Positions 1 through 11,660 of a DNA stretch of 64,000 nt are shown here, piece after piece; position 1 is the stretch's first letter, and each line of letters opens with the position of its first letter. The notes under the pieces are model-generated. The model saw nothing but the letters and a program-made list of their open reading frames with translations, had not been told where the DNA came from and did no database searches. This DNA is from Chondrilla cf. caribensis. Taxonomy: Eukaryota > Porifera > Demospongiae > Chondrillida > Chondrillidae. Made by a program: the position numbers and the translations under genes. The DNA is taken from NCBI GenBank assembly GCA_964020155.1, contig OZ026549.1, positions 2,136,133 to 2,200,132 on the forward strand, given 5' to 3'.

Positions 1-540
1 GAGAAGTCTTGCTGTTGGATGTACAGCCGGGAACATGCAGCACAGTGGTGTGGCATATTTACAATCAGTCGAGAAAAGTATAGAATACGTATGTACAGTT
101 TGGAGAATCTCCTTTCACGCAGGCAAAATATAAGGTCAGAAGAAATAACAATCATATCTAAGCACATGTGGACTATTCTTTGACTCTACACGAGACAGCA
201 AAATATATCCATCGTTTACACATACAACTTTGCATACACTTATTAAGACGTGCATCTATTACCACAGCTATACGGCGATCACGAGAGAATTCAACACCCG
301 TATATCACATACCGCTGAACTAATTCAGCTTTTTTCCAGATCTACAAGCACTTCGATAGGCTAGCCATCATTTCAGCTGTTCAACGTTCAAATCGTCGGG
401 AGATTTTCCACCCAGGCTAGAGCCAGGAATGTCCTTTTTCGACAATCGGTACGTGGTCCCCATAGTAAAATCCTACCCATGACACCCTTCGCGACCATTT
501 CCGGTCTTCATGACGTCAATGCGCAATCGGTCTATTATAT
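1..540. other. no gene recognised; left-edge non-coding DNA
   Basis: No supported coding exon is visible here. Homology to the other two NLR copies stops at about position 531, inside the sequence CTATTATATAATGA, so this stretch lies outside the duplicated NLR unit and marks one duplication boundary. Confidence 0.4.
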
Positions 541-544
541 AATG

Positions 545-710
545 ACTGCCAGCCATTTTGACAAGCACTATGCTACTAGCCCATTTTGATCCAAAGTGAT
601 CTGATTTCATCAACCACTGGCTCATAGTAGTGTGACTAATAGGAAGGTCAAGGGGTAGAGGGGAAGAGTTCAAGAGACCTGTACATACACTTGGGAGCAA
701 AACTACCACA
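545..710 (-). other. conserved open segment 3' of the last LRR exon (copy A)
   Basis: A reading frame containing DLPISHTTMSQW and SDHFGSKWASSIV follows the LRR exon. It is conserved at about 11404-11560 (copy B) and 50310-50460 (copy C). The copies differ by a 3-nt indel and, in B, a 7-nt deletion near the end. The preceding exon ends in phase 0, and the only good acceptor (TACAG) then gives two codons and a stop in all three copies. Whether this segment is coding or 3' UTR is therefore open. Confidence 0.3.
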
Positions 711-811
711 ATAAGGTCATGGTATGACTCTACTGACTACTAGGAAGTGCCCTGTACTGTACAAAACCTCATTTGCATACAACCTCATATTGCACATAAT
801 AATCAACATAC

Positions 812-3800
812 CAAAGGTGAATGGATCTCAAGCTCTTGTAGTGGTACTTGTCTCGTAGCAAGTGATTTCATCACTGGCAGAGGTGAGATGGACTGTATTT
901 TAACTCTCCTCAACTTTGTGTTTACAACACAGGTAGTGGCCAGTGCTTCTGCTACAGCTACATCATCATAATCATCATCATCATCACCATGGCCTATACA
1001 ATGAACAAGAGTAAACATGCTGCATGTCACTTTGGGATGTAGGATACAAGTACACTGTAGTCATGGTAACCAACCAAATGATCCAATACTCAATCTATGT
1101 ATAGGAGAATCAAGTACTTCAACACAGAACAGTCGTACAATTTAGTATGACCACGGTTGACTCTTCAAGTAGACAACACTCAGAATACACATGCACTACA
1201 CACAACCACAGTGATCATAATAGGGTGGTTACAGTTGAGGATGACTACATCCACTACTTTACAGTATACATCACTTTAATTACAGAATGATCATAAAAGG
1301 GTTATTAGTAATTCAATTAGGAGGGCAAACTTCATGAAGTTAGTTTTGCAATGATATTGGAACAATGTACCTTCTCACTTTCAACATAACTCACTGGTAA
1401 TTTTAAGATCCTCAATAGTAGCTGCACTGGTCATACCATTGAGTACCACTACCATGTAGCCTGGTGTACCACTTAGTTCCAGTTTCCTCAAAGTGGTATT
1501 CTCTGCCACTGAACGAATCAGCTCTGACTTATGGCTCTCATTGTCAATGTCCTATTATAGGTGAAGAGAATTCACATAAAATCATTAATTTCAAGATAGT
1601 GTAATTGATCGTCTTTTACTCACAGTAACAGGATTCCACACTGCGAGTCTTAGATTCTTTATGGTAGAGCTACCAAAAATGGCTGACAATGCTGTCAGTG
1701 TTGTTGTCTCCATCGCGAGGGATAACTTCTCCACTGATGTCACACTGATTAGACTACTGGCATCTGAGTTAATGTCAATATGTTACACTTGAGAACAAAC
1801 ACTATATACAGAAAACATTGACTATGCATGTTATGTACAACAATACACAAGACATATACATAGTACACATGGGGAACACTGTACTGTTCCTTGGATAAAG
1901 TATGGAACTGTACTAAACTGGGTATCACAAACAACTGACTGATAGGACAACTCACCTGGATAGGGCAAGTCATCCACAGGTAGGATTAAATACTGCAAAA
2001 AGCAATTTGCTTTCAAAATGGCAATCAAATGAGGTAAAGAGGAGGAAGAAACCCGATAAAAGGCCAGTTCTCTCAAGTGTGTACATTTGCTTAAACAAAA
2101 AGCAATAGCAAAGAAATCATGAGGAGTGAGATGGAGAATAAACCGAAGTGACTGGTTGAGTTGTTGTACAATGTTTTGTGACAAATCTGAGTTTTGAGAC
2201 TCATAAAGAGAGTGAAAAATGTACAAAAGGTGAGGATTGTTATTGTCACACCCTGATGGGAGAGAGGAAGACTGTGAAGAGGACTCAGGATGTGAGGACT
2301 GTGGATCAGGATGACAGAGGAAAGAAGCTACTTGTGGCAATGAAAGACCTGTCAGGCCTGAATAAAAGCGCATCACAATTGCAAAGTTCGGATTGCTAAA
2401 GTTCTCTTGCACAAACTGCAACTGCTCAACGTCTGATAGCTGGGTGAGGTGGTAAGCACAGAAGAACTCCTGATTGGTTGCGTGGGAGAAGTTGAACATA
2501 CTGCTGGTTAGGAATCCCTCTTTGCTGGAGTGTTGGTGGAGGAGTCCTTTGAAGAGAGACTCGTCCATGGTCTGATCTGCTTTGAGCATGCTGGAGAAAG
2601 CCTGTCGTACTTCGTCTTCTTCAAACACAAAGGTGGGCGGAGTTGTCTTCATCCCTTCGAAAGCCAGCTTACCCAGGGCTGCAAGCAATGGTTTCACATC
2701 ATCTGGTAGGTGTTTGAGGGATGGGTTCACTGGGGAACGCTTCTTGGAATTGCTCATAATTGTGTTACAGAGATACTTCTCATAGCACTTGGTGATAGTA
2801 GGTGGGAACCCACCACCTTGGTAGATGGAGCAGAATATGAAAAGATTCATTGGAATGTGGGCACCACCAATCAGGTCGGGACGGGAACGCAGTTCATTCA
2901 GCATCTTCTCTCCTGTTCCAGGACTGCTTTCAAAGAACTTGCAGACATAGCTATTAATGGATGCTTGATCGAAGCCAATGATCTCATAGAACAGAGGGTA
3001 TTGGTCTTGAAGGAATGGGAGACTGCCAGGACGACTTGTTACGATTACGTCAGCTTCGGGAAGAACGTCACCTTCAAGGATCTTTCTGAATGCACAGGTA
3101 TCTTCCTTCTCAAGTAACTCCCTGACTTCATCAGCTCCGTCGAATATCACAAGTGTGTTCCTCCCCTTGTTGTTAATGAGGGATTGTCCTGCTGCCGAGT
3201 AATCCAACTCCTCATCTTCTGACCCGTAATAGGAGAGAAGTTCACGGAGATGCTTTGCTTGAGACACCCTCTTCTCCCTCAGAGGAAAGTACAGGACTTG
3301 GGAGTACTCGGTGGATGCTTCCTTCTTGGCCAGTGTACGGCAGACCTGTTTGAGCAGTGTGGTCTTTCCAATACCAGCATGGCCGTATATTACTCGGACT
3401 TTCTCTCTTCCTCTCAGCAATAGCTTGGTGGGCTCTACATAATGATCAACTCCTTGTGATTCCACTCCACAGGATCTGTACTTCTGGAGGAAATCAAGTT
3501 GGTTCTGGTCACCTCTATCCTTGTGGGTTGGATGGGAGGGAACAACAGCAAGCTTGATGTACTCCATCTTGACACCTTCTCCAATCTTCATCAGCTTGTA
3601 TTGATCATAGGCATGGTCCTTAAGTCGCAGGATGTGAGAGTCTTCTGGTGAAATCTAGCAGAAAAATATCAATGCTTAATTATGTAATGAAAGGGGAGAC
3701 ATATGTAGATGTCAATAGTGTGTGTGAGAACAGTTGACAACCATTGGAGCATACCTGTAAATGTGTGATTGATAGGTGGGAGGGGATTGATGCAGGAGTG

Positions 3801-4338
3801 TGGTCAGAGTGGGAGGGGTGGACTGTGGAATGTCCACAGGTTTGACAATAACATGCAGAATGGTGGATGTGGTCAGACCATGGGTGGGCGGAGCATAGTA
3901 CAAGAAGTCAAGAATGTAGGAGTGAAGGTTTGATGTACATGACACACAAGGTACAGACAAGAGGGTACGTAGAGGGGATTTAGGTGGTGCATTTATTTGT
4001 TCGCTGTAACAAAACAAGAGCTTAAAATCAAAAATTTAATGATGCAAATAATAGAATGGGTAAATACACTCAAATATTGCCTGTGTACGATTCTAAGACA
4101 TAGGGTGGTAATTGCTGGATGGTACCAGGATGGGCACAGAGGGATAATTAACAATAGGAAGGTAGGAGGACTGTCTGCATGGGGTGATATAGGAGTTGAG
4201 TTCAATGGTAACATTCCTTATTATGGAGATCAATGGCACAGAATAAATCATTGTAAAGGGATCGTTGTGAGGGACTCACATTCTCACAATCAAGCTCCTG
4301 TGGTCTTATTGCAGAAGGTGCTATGGAGTCAGTTGGAT
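812..4338 (-). CDS. NLR gene A: NACHT-LRR protein, N-terminally truncated copy
   Basis: Cytosolic NACHT-LRR innate-immune receptor family member. I read the minus-strand exons as 4280-4338 (linker, ends ELDCEN), 1956-3654 (NACHT), 1624-1763, 1395-1551 and 812-993 (LRR). All have consensus splice sites and phases that join. Counting from the Met at 3591, the Walker A motif GHAGIGKTT is at residues 70-78, Walker B LVIFDGADE at about 147-155 and VTSRPGS at about 185. A helical segment with NFSHATNQEFF follows, then LRRs beginning HLRELAF. The last exon carries an Asp-rich stretch. Unlike copies B and C, no CARD or Death exon is found upstream. Similarity to copy C stops at 4571 and continues into CYFIP-derived sequence, so the gene has lost its 5' end. 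The 3' end after 812 is unresolved. The NACHT and LRR assignment is firm; whether the truncated gene is expressed is unknown. Confidence 0.8.
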
Positions 4339-4571
4339 CTAATAAGAAGAAACATAGAATATAACAGAGTGGTGAGAATCAGTTGATATTGGTCTCATTA
4401 GATGTGTGTGTGTGTTTGTTGTCAATTAATGGGTAAAAGTGGAGATAGAGGTTTGAAAAAAATCAGAGAAGGTTTAAAACATACAGTACAATTTATAAAA
4501 AACTGAATGTTTTATGCTTTTAATACGTACGTATGGGCATCGTTCCGTTTTTATTCCAAGGATCAGCCGTA
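4280..4571 (-). other. NLR linker exon and upstream stretch ending at the duplication breakpoint
   Basis: Sequence 4343-4571 matches 54510-54735 upstream of NLR copy C. The match ends after AAGGATCAG; from there the window matches the CYFIP block at about 45590. The junction at 4571 is a recombination breakpoint. Confidence 0.6.
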
Positions 4572-4970
4572 CCATGCCAAGTTTAGTACATTGATATGAC
4601 TGGACCACACTAGTGTAGACAAAAACTTTTTATTGGGTAACATAAATGGTAATGGTATAGAAGACATCACTCTCCAGTTCCACAGTTGTAACAGGTGAGA
4701 GGTGACACATATCACTGCTATTGTGTAAGCCCAGGAAACCCACAGTGGGAGACAAACGATTTCATGACCTGGAGGGCTTCATTCATTTACAACAATGTTC
4801 AGTATGCATGCAGTGTCTGCATTGCGTTAGGTACATATATGTACGTACATGCAAATACACAACATACGGACATCACTCTCTGATAGTGTCACATGACTCA
4901 CCTCAACCAGAGCATACTTCTCATCACTGGTGTAATTGTACCGAGTGGCCTGTGGGGAGAGGGACAAATG

Positions 4971-5716
4971 TGGCAGTCGCGAGTAAAATTAGGAATTAGG
5001 TACGCCGAACAGAAATTCGTTTTTTTGCAAAAATACATTCTTTGACATGTGGATTTCTATGCCTGAAAATTTCGACACTCAGTTCCGTTCAACTCTCGGT
5101 GTATGGTCCAGTAACAAATCCCTCTGCTCACGATACGCTCGGAACATTACGGATTTCCGTATATTTCTTTCGTATACTTGGAAAAAGAAACTCAAAAGAA
5201 CACTTAAACAGATAGCACAAACATTTGTTCTCGCTTTCTGAGCTTCGTTGAGGCTACACGTATCCAAATACGACGATGCTTTCACCAGAAACGATGCTAA
5301 ACTATCCGAGAATCGACCGTGTTTACCAATACGTGCTGTGTCTTCCACAAAGTGTTCTCTAAGTGCTTGCCGCTTTCCTCGACGACTTTGTGTAGACATA
5401 GAAGCAGGAGTGGATGTAAGAGGTTTGTTTTCAGTCTCAAAGTCGTTGGATATACCACCATTCACTGTCACATGAGTCGGAGATAAGTTTTCGCGCGCTA
5501 CAGACCGAGACAAAAGTGCTTCGTTCTCTTCAAAAAAAAAACGCGAAACGTCTGTGCTCTGTAAACATGAAACCAGAGATCTAGGGCTTCAGATAGAGGC
5601 ATAGAACGTCTATATATGTCTTACACAACTCAAATGAAGATCGAGGGAAAGTTGAAGTTCATTTTCTCAACATTGCGCAATCGTACCTAATTCCTAATTT
5701 CTACTCGCGACTACCA
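4971..5716. mobile_element. TIR DNA element (about 746 bp) inserted in the CYFIP fragment
   Basis: The ends are long imperfect inverted repeats: TGGCAGTCGCGAGTA on the left and, reverse-complemented, TGGTAGTCGCGAGTA on the right. The similarity continues inward through ATTAGGAATTAGGTACG. The paralogous block at about 45765 has the uninterrupted sequence GGGACAAATATGATTG, an empty site. Flanks ACAAATG and CAAATATG look like a short target duplication. A 144-codon minus-strand frame (5079-5513) is rich in Arg and Ser and matches no transposase I recognise, so the element is probably non-autonomous. Confidence 0.75.
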
Positions 5717-5981
5717 CAAATATGAGTGAATTACAATATAATCCATAATATACAAAGTTGACTGTATGCTGATGTCGTGCACACAGTGGAGCCAGGGGAC
5801 ACAGTCACTCAGTGAGAGACTGAGTTTACATAAAGATCCACAAGAACAAACATCACTCATAATATGTTGAAGTACTGTAGGTACTTTCAGTCAGCATTGC
5901 ATGCATATGCACTGTGTGCACATTGCACATATATAGCTGAGGTGGGACCTGTTCAAGGGATATTATTATATGAAAGTTTCG

Positions 5982-6705
5982 TGAATCTCACACATATCCT
6001 GGGCTATGTACTGTACATCTTGAATCTCACACTACACATATCCTGGGCTATGTACTGTACATCTTGAATCTCACACTACACATATCCTGGGCTATGTACT
6101 GTAATTCTTGAATCTCACACTACACATATCCTGGGCTATGTACTGCACATCTTGAATCTCACACTACACATATCCTGGGCTATGTACTGCACATCTTGAA
6201 TCTCACACTACACATATCCTGGGCTATGTACTGTACATCTTGAATCTCACACTACACATATTCTGGGCTATGTACTGTACATCTTGAATCTCGCACATAT
6301 CCTGGGCTATGTACTGTACATCTTGAATCTCACACTACACATATCCTGGGCTATGTACTGTAATTCTTGAATCTCACACTACACATATCCTGGGCTATGT
6401 ACTGCACATCTTGAATCTCACACTACACATATCCTGGGCTATGTACTGCACATCTTGAATCTCACACTACACATATCCTGGGCTATGTACTGTAATTCTT
6501 GAATCTCACACTACACATATCCTGGGCTATGTACTGTACATCTTGAATCTCACACTACACATATCCTGGGCTATGTACTGTACATCTTGAATCTCACACT
6601 ACACATATCCTGGGCTATGTACTGTACATCTTGAATCTCACACTACACATATCCTGGGCTATGTACTGTACATCTTGAATCTCACACTACACATATCCTG
6701 GGCTA
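5982..6705. repeat. 44-bp tandem satellite, about 16 copies
   Basis: The unit is about 44 bp and contains CATATCCTGGGCTATGTACT followed by a TTGAATCTCACAC segment. It is repeated head to tail with few substitutions. The array abuts the donor site of the CYFIP-like exon 6713-6787, so it is intronic in origin. The paralogous array at 45989-46240 has only about six copies. Confidence 0.95.
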
Positions 6706-7362
6706 CACATACCTTTCATAATCCCTCCTTCAGCTGGACACTCCTTGTTGTCATAGTGATTGTTGGACGGAGTAACTTCCATGAGTACTACTCAATACAA
6801 AAGATGATCTTGATACAGCATTAGCAACACATACACATACACACTGTATATGTGTCCACATACGTACATACGAATGTACATGAAGGAGAACGCACTGTAC
6901 ATATATATGCAAATGTACATACATACAAGGGAACACAAACTGTCATGTATGTACAGTACACACCTACGTACATATGTACATACATACTGGAGGAGTACTT
7001 CTGAGTGTGCTCATGAGGTGAGCTATCTCACACCACTTAGGACACACATTGTAATAAGGTACCCTAATTCTACAGATAACATTACTGTAACACGCCAGAA
7101 ATCTACACACTATTTCCATGACAGAGTTGGACCAGGAGGTGAGGAGTTGGACGGCTTTAACGGCCATTTCATAAATCTCCTTGGAGGTGTGGTCATTCTG
7201 AGTGAACTGGCTACAAGTAATGATCTGTGAAACCACAGCATACTATTATAGCACACTGTACAGGGTGCACATGTGTACATATTCTTATAGTACAGTGTGC
7301 ATACATATTACAGTACTGTATACTGAGAAATAGAGAGAAGGAGTGTGTGCGTGCATGTGCAT

Positions 7363-7475
7363 ACGTTGTGTGTGTGTGTGTGGAGGGGGAGAGAGAGGGA
7401 GAGAGACAGACACACACACACACACACACAGACACACACACACACACACAGACACACACACACACACACAGACAC
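7363..7475. repeat. microsatellite (TG)n / (GA)n / (CA)n
   Basis: A compound simple repeat: TGTG run, purine GAGA stretch, then interrupted CACACA runs. It is shared with the paralogous block at 46908-47062. The many apparent reading frames across it are artefacts of the dinucleotide repeat. Confidence 0.95.
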
Positions 7476-7826
7476 TAAGGGATGACTATAGGAGACCTCA
7501 TTGTTGTATCTGGCTAGTCATGACACGATCTGCTCCTGTCTGATCTGCTCCAGCTTGTCTGTGATGATGATGGACAGCTTGTCGTCCAGGCTCTCACTGG
7601 TGCGATTCCAGCGACTGAAATTGTGGTGGGGAAGTCCCTTCACATACATAGGAGCCACAGGCATGGACTGTGAATGAATTAACAAATGCACAAGAGAATG
7701 AGAGGAGACTGAGTACTATTACTAGCCTCTTACTATTACTGAATGAATACAATAATATACAGTATATATACACACATAATGTACATGTCCGTAAGTACAT
7801 ACAAATACTTGGGTATGCAAGTATTA

Positions 7827-7951
7827 GTTATGTCCCTTCCACACAGAATGTGCAGTTAATACAGTCACACTTTCAGTTAATTACTGAGGGCGTCAGCGTC
7901 ATTTCCTCATCAGGCAATATAGCTGCACATCCTGTATGGAAGAGACATAAC
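7827..7951. mobile_element. 125-bp MITE with TA target duplication (copy 1)
   Basis: Terminal inverted repeats start GTTATGTCCCTTCCACAC and end GTATGGAAGAGACATAAC. They are flanked by TA on both sides, as for Tc1/mariner-type MITEs. An equal-length copy lies at the corresponding site 47421-47545, so it inserted before the block duplicated. Confidence 0.75.
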
Positions 7952-8324
7952 TAGCTTGTGTCATGGGATGGCAATTTTGTTATTGCTCCATTGTTCACTG
8001 TTGCTGATGTTGTTGGTGACAGGAAATTGGTCTGATCAGTTAATGGAAAGGGTGATGCATTGTTATTGACTTGATTGCAAATATTGGTAACAGCTAGTGT
8101 GCTGTAGAGGTTTTATGAACCACTTTTTACCTAGTATGTATGCATGCATGTATCCACCTATGTATGTACAGGGGGCACATGACAGTTAACGACTATATAC
8201 TCCTGCACATCTCTGAACAACTACCTCATTCATATGAATTATATACAATTATTAATAGATGTAAACAAAGTACTGTATTGTATATAACAATATGTACTCT
8301 TGCACATATTTGCTTGCACTAATG

Positions 8325-8654
8325 CCCATAATGGGATTTGAAATGAAAATCGATCTAGGAGCAGCTCTAGGAGAGTCAGAGTTTGTGAAAAAGGTTATCA
8401 ATACCATGATAAAAGAATGGACAGATGAAATCCAGAAGCTGTCAAAAATTGCCAAAACTGAGCCACAGACAGCCTATGCTGTCCTCAGACATGGCCTAGT
8501 AGGAAAGTGGATGTACACAGTGAGAACTAATGCAGACATAACAGAAGCATTAACACTCATTGAAGATGCCCTCAAGTACACCTTATCAGCTATGACTGGC
8601 CCTCAGCCATATCAGAAGTGGAAAAAGAGTTACTGCCCCTATCTTGTTGACTAG
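8325..8654 (+). pseudogene. reverse-transcriptase-derived fragment
   Basis: The frame reads FEMKIDLGAALGESEF, then WTDEIQKLSKIAKTEPQTAY and HGLVGKW, and ends near LSAMTG. This pattern (LGAALG, EVxxLSxIAxxxPQAAY, HGLxxKW, ALExxLxPxLTG) is the segment after the catalytic core in a reverse-transcriptase family common in cnidarian and sponge genomes. No catalytic YxDD or preceding RT region is present here, so it is a remnant. The paralogous block lacks the stretch from about 8140 to 9118, so this is an insertion in this copy or a deletion in the other. Confidence 0.6.
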
Positions 8655-9249
8655 GAGTTCAGATACTACACTAACTAATGCAATAATAATTAATATTATT
8701 ACAATTATACCCAATATAAACTATTATTATCATACAGTATATTTTTGAAGTAAAAATGATGAGATTGGCAAAACCTACATACTATCTGGGTAAGATCCTG
8801 AATTCAGCTGTACATTATTGTAGGCTGGTCGTATCAATGTGTACATTTGACATACAAAAGTACTTCACATAAACAGGGTCACAGTGTACAATATGTACAT
8901 CTGTGGGCATGAACACACTTCCACACACACTGTATGTACATGATCAGTGCTATCCCCAGGAAAACATTGAAGGATAGTGAAGTACGTAAATGTGTGTGTA
9001 CTTCTCAATCCTCCACAACTTCATTTTTACCAACATTAATATTTTGAAGTTCTAACGTATACCCTCTTCTCTCACACCCCGCCCCCTTCCCCCTAAGTAA
9101 TCCCAGACATACCCTGCACTCTCCCACCCCTACCCCTCATCCCTCAGATAACCTCTGATCTAATACCTAGTCATTTACTGTGTCCCTTACATAGCACACA
9201 CATGCATGGACATACTCCACAGGTATACCGACTAGTCTTATACAGATTA

Positions 9250-9605
9250 GTCTCACGTAGCCAAACCCTTTCACATGAACTCGATTGAGAGGAAATAGTG
9301 AAATCTCACTGTACACGCAAACTCACATAGTTCTGTATTGAAAGAGGGAGAATTGGACCACTCAAACGAGTTCTGAAATCTTCTACCCTCGCAATAGTCC
9401 ACCATGTATAGAAGGACGTACACCTGTGACGTGGTCCTCGTACTGGGGAGTAGCGATTTGATTGGAGCAGTACCTTCCAACGAGAGAGTGAACGTCTAGA
9501 AATATAGGAGAGCCTTTATGACTGATTCGCTCTGAGTAAAAGGTTGAATTGGACGGTTGAACCAACCCAGATAACATAACAACGTCCTTCACATCGATCA
9601 TCGGC
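9250..9605 (-). pseudogene. degraded copy of the hypothetical ORF at 47889-48233
   Basis: Two overlapping frames together match the intact 114-codon frame of the other block (shared pieces include GSPIFLDVHSL, NQIATPQYED and SFEWSNSPSFNTELCEF). Small indels near 9440 and 9540 shift the frame, so this copy cannot make the full protein. The function of the parent is not recognised. Confidence 0.5.
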
Positions 9606-10201
9606 TAACAACATCCTTTCCGGTTACAGGCACGTGTACTGTCACGGAATTTTCGCGGTCCCCCGTATAATATCCGGTTCGGGGATACCGAATATTTCTG
9701 AAATAATCGGTCCCCCTCTGAAATAATATTATTATTCGTTCCTCAGGAAACTCGCGGGGAAACTACAGCAAAGACACAAACATCGACCCTCTGAGTTCCC
9801 TCTGCTATAGGTAATGACATTTATAGTCACTCACATCATCACTGACATGTACCACACACAGTCCCCCATGTGGTCTATAATAGATCAATGCCTATACGTA
9901 CACACAACCATCTGCTGTCATGTGGGCGGTGGACATTTCAAAGGAGCATGGGGTAACTAAAACTGCATGTGTAAAAAGTGTTTAATCTCCGCATGAGCTC
10001 GAGCATACTGGCCATTTTTCTTCAGCTGCAGGCAAGCTTATTACATCCATACAATATGCAGGTCATTTCATAATAATAATTCATACGTAGTTATTGATAA
10101 TTAATAATTTAATCAATAATAATAAATCAATCATTCAAAATAGTGTACAGTACATGGTACATTGTGATCCAAAGTACATGCAACCAGTCATAAAACATCA
10201 G

Positions 10202-10572
10202 TTATGGATTCAACACGTCAACAGTCTCTATAGATGATAGGGTGGACCTCACAACCTCTGTCTTCTCTTCTGGTACATCTTGTAGGGTCACTTGTTTCAC
10301 CAAGCTGTTTCTTCCCAATCCACTGGAAATAGCATCACATAAAGCTGTGTTGCTCCAAACATTGAAAGTGACCTTCACTACTTTCATCTCTGCAGCATAC
10401 TTCTCCATCTCCTTCAATTCATCTTCACTAAATACTCTATCCCCCCATTCCTGTCAATAACAATGAACAAGATCACAATAATAAACAACTGACCTCAAAG
10501 GTCAGACACTCTACATCTACATGGTGTAGGACAGTGTAATGTACTGGACAATGTAAACCACCACCACACCAG
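10202..10572 (-). CDS. terminal LRR-type exons downstream of NLR B
   Basis: Two minus-strand exons join in phase 0: 10494-10572 (ends VDVECLTFE) and 10202-10450 (EWGDRVFSEDELKEMEKYAA, then ISSGLGRNSLVKQVTL, stop at 10202). The second has leucine-rich-repeat spacing similar to NLR C-termini. The pair is conserved at 48955-49328 downstream of NLR C. They probably form the C-terminus of the NLR, or of an isoform. However, the exon at 11661-11824 ends in phase 0 while 10494-10572 needs phase 2, so an intermediate exon would be required. They could also belong to a separate short LRR gene. Confidence 0.5.
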
Positions 10573-10751
10573 CTGTAGAGGGGTTTGGGGTAGGGGAAGT
10601 GGTCAGACCAACCACCACTATTCACACAGTGAAGGGGTGAGTGGTATGTGTGTTCTCTAACCATGATAAACTTAAATTTCTTTCAACCCCCATGCATACA
10701 TGCACACATGCAAACAGACATGTACAATACAATGCCTGCATGCTTAGTCAT

Positions 10752-10928
10752 GTTCCGGGAAATGGTGGATCTTTCAAGCTGATACCTAAAATGCTCCATA
10801 TAATAGAAGATCGTCTTCAAGAAAATGAAGGGGTAACTTCAATGCAGTTACAGAAGCTGCTAAAGGATCATGGGCAAAACACTTCCCAATCAACTGTCAT
10901 TAGAGTGAACAAATCTCGTTGCATATGA
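10752..10928 (+). pseudogene. Tc1/mariner-like helix-turn-helix transposase fragment (copy 1)
   Basis: The frame reads GGSFKLIPKMLHIIEDRLQE, then TSMQLQKLLKDHGQNTSQST. It matches the N-terminal HTH of Tc1-type transposases (PPKLTxxxLxxIExxM, TAxQLxxLLxxHGxxxSxxT). No DDE catalytic core follows. A counterpart at about 49680-49860 has an in-frame stop. Both precede the block duplication. Confidence 0.6.
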
Positions 10929-10969
10929 AGGGTTGTGTTAATTGTAATGTCATATACCGACTTATGAAT

Positions 10970-11400
10970 ACAATTATGAACAGCTAACTGTTAACCACTA
11001 ACGGTTAACTGTTGGCAAATTTATGTTAACTGTTAACGGTAAAGAGTTAATCGTTAAAAGTTAATTTTGTATACTTTTCTGTGATCCGTACCGTACAATG
11101 TTGGGATTGTTATATTCCAAAGGACTGCTCATTCCCTGTATACATAGCTGCCTATTTCCACCATCCCCACCAACATACGTACAAAGCCATACATGTAGGA
11201 ATACTAGACTAAGTACAGGTGGAGTGTAAAAGCATACATTATATGCAAAACAGATCTGCAAAGTGGTGTGGAAATGTATATAACCACGAACCCCAAGTGT
11301 CAACAGCTGCCTGATTGCATTTTATAGGCAATATACCCTAGATAATAGGATCTTGTGCAAGTTTTTCTAGTGGTACATACTCAATGACAGGTACATGTCA
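10970..11400. other. non-coding; clustered GTTAAC-like motifs
   Basis: Positions 10981-11070 contain many variants of AACTGTTAAC / GTTAACGG in both orientations, likely the end of an old repeat. A related cluster is at 25950-26040 and in the paralogous block at about 49905-49970. No gene is seen. Confidence 0.4.
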
Positions 11401-11660
11401 CTATTATATAATAACTGGCAGCCATTTTACTATGCTACTAGCCCATTTTGATCCAAAGTGATCTGATTCCATCAACCACTGGCTCATAGTAGTATGATCA
11501 ATAGGAAGGTCAAGGGGTGGGGAAAAGTTCAAAAGACCTGTACTTACACTTGTGAGCAATACTACCACAATAAGGTCTTGGTATGACATCATGATGATAT
11601 CATCTCCATACAAGTAGAATCACACATCAGCTGTTCTATTGCACATTATAGTCAACATAC

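Larger units (their letters stand above)
4902..7667 (-). pseudogene. CYFIP: CYFIP fragment, copy 1 (four exons, disrupted)
   Basis: CYFIP proteins belong to the WAVE regulatory complex and bind FMRP. Four minus-strand exons match the N-terminal half of the family. Exon 7497-7667 encodes the DKLEQIRQE region, matching vertebrate EQMIQIREDH. Exon 7111-7224 contains EIYEMAVKAVQLLTSW. Exon 6713-6787 corresponds to [10 protein letters not shown]. Exon 4902-4949 encodes ATRYNYTSDEKYALVE, nearly identical to the animal consensus. Lesions: a CGA-to-TGA change gives a premature stop at 7518-7520, and exon 6713-6787 is 2 nt shorter than its counterpart at 46245-46321, shifting the frame. N-terminal CYFIP exons and everything after the last exon are missing, because the copy ends at the NLR A breakpoint. 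I judge it a duplicated, non-functional fragment. Confidence 0.75.

Noticed and set aside
2178..3117. Plus-strand frames opposite the NACHT exon
   Set aside because: They recur opposite all three NACHT exons and only mirror the conserved minus-strand coding sequence.
5982..6705. CRISPR array
   Set aside because: 44-bp units are directly adjacent with no spacers; it is a satellite within an old intron.
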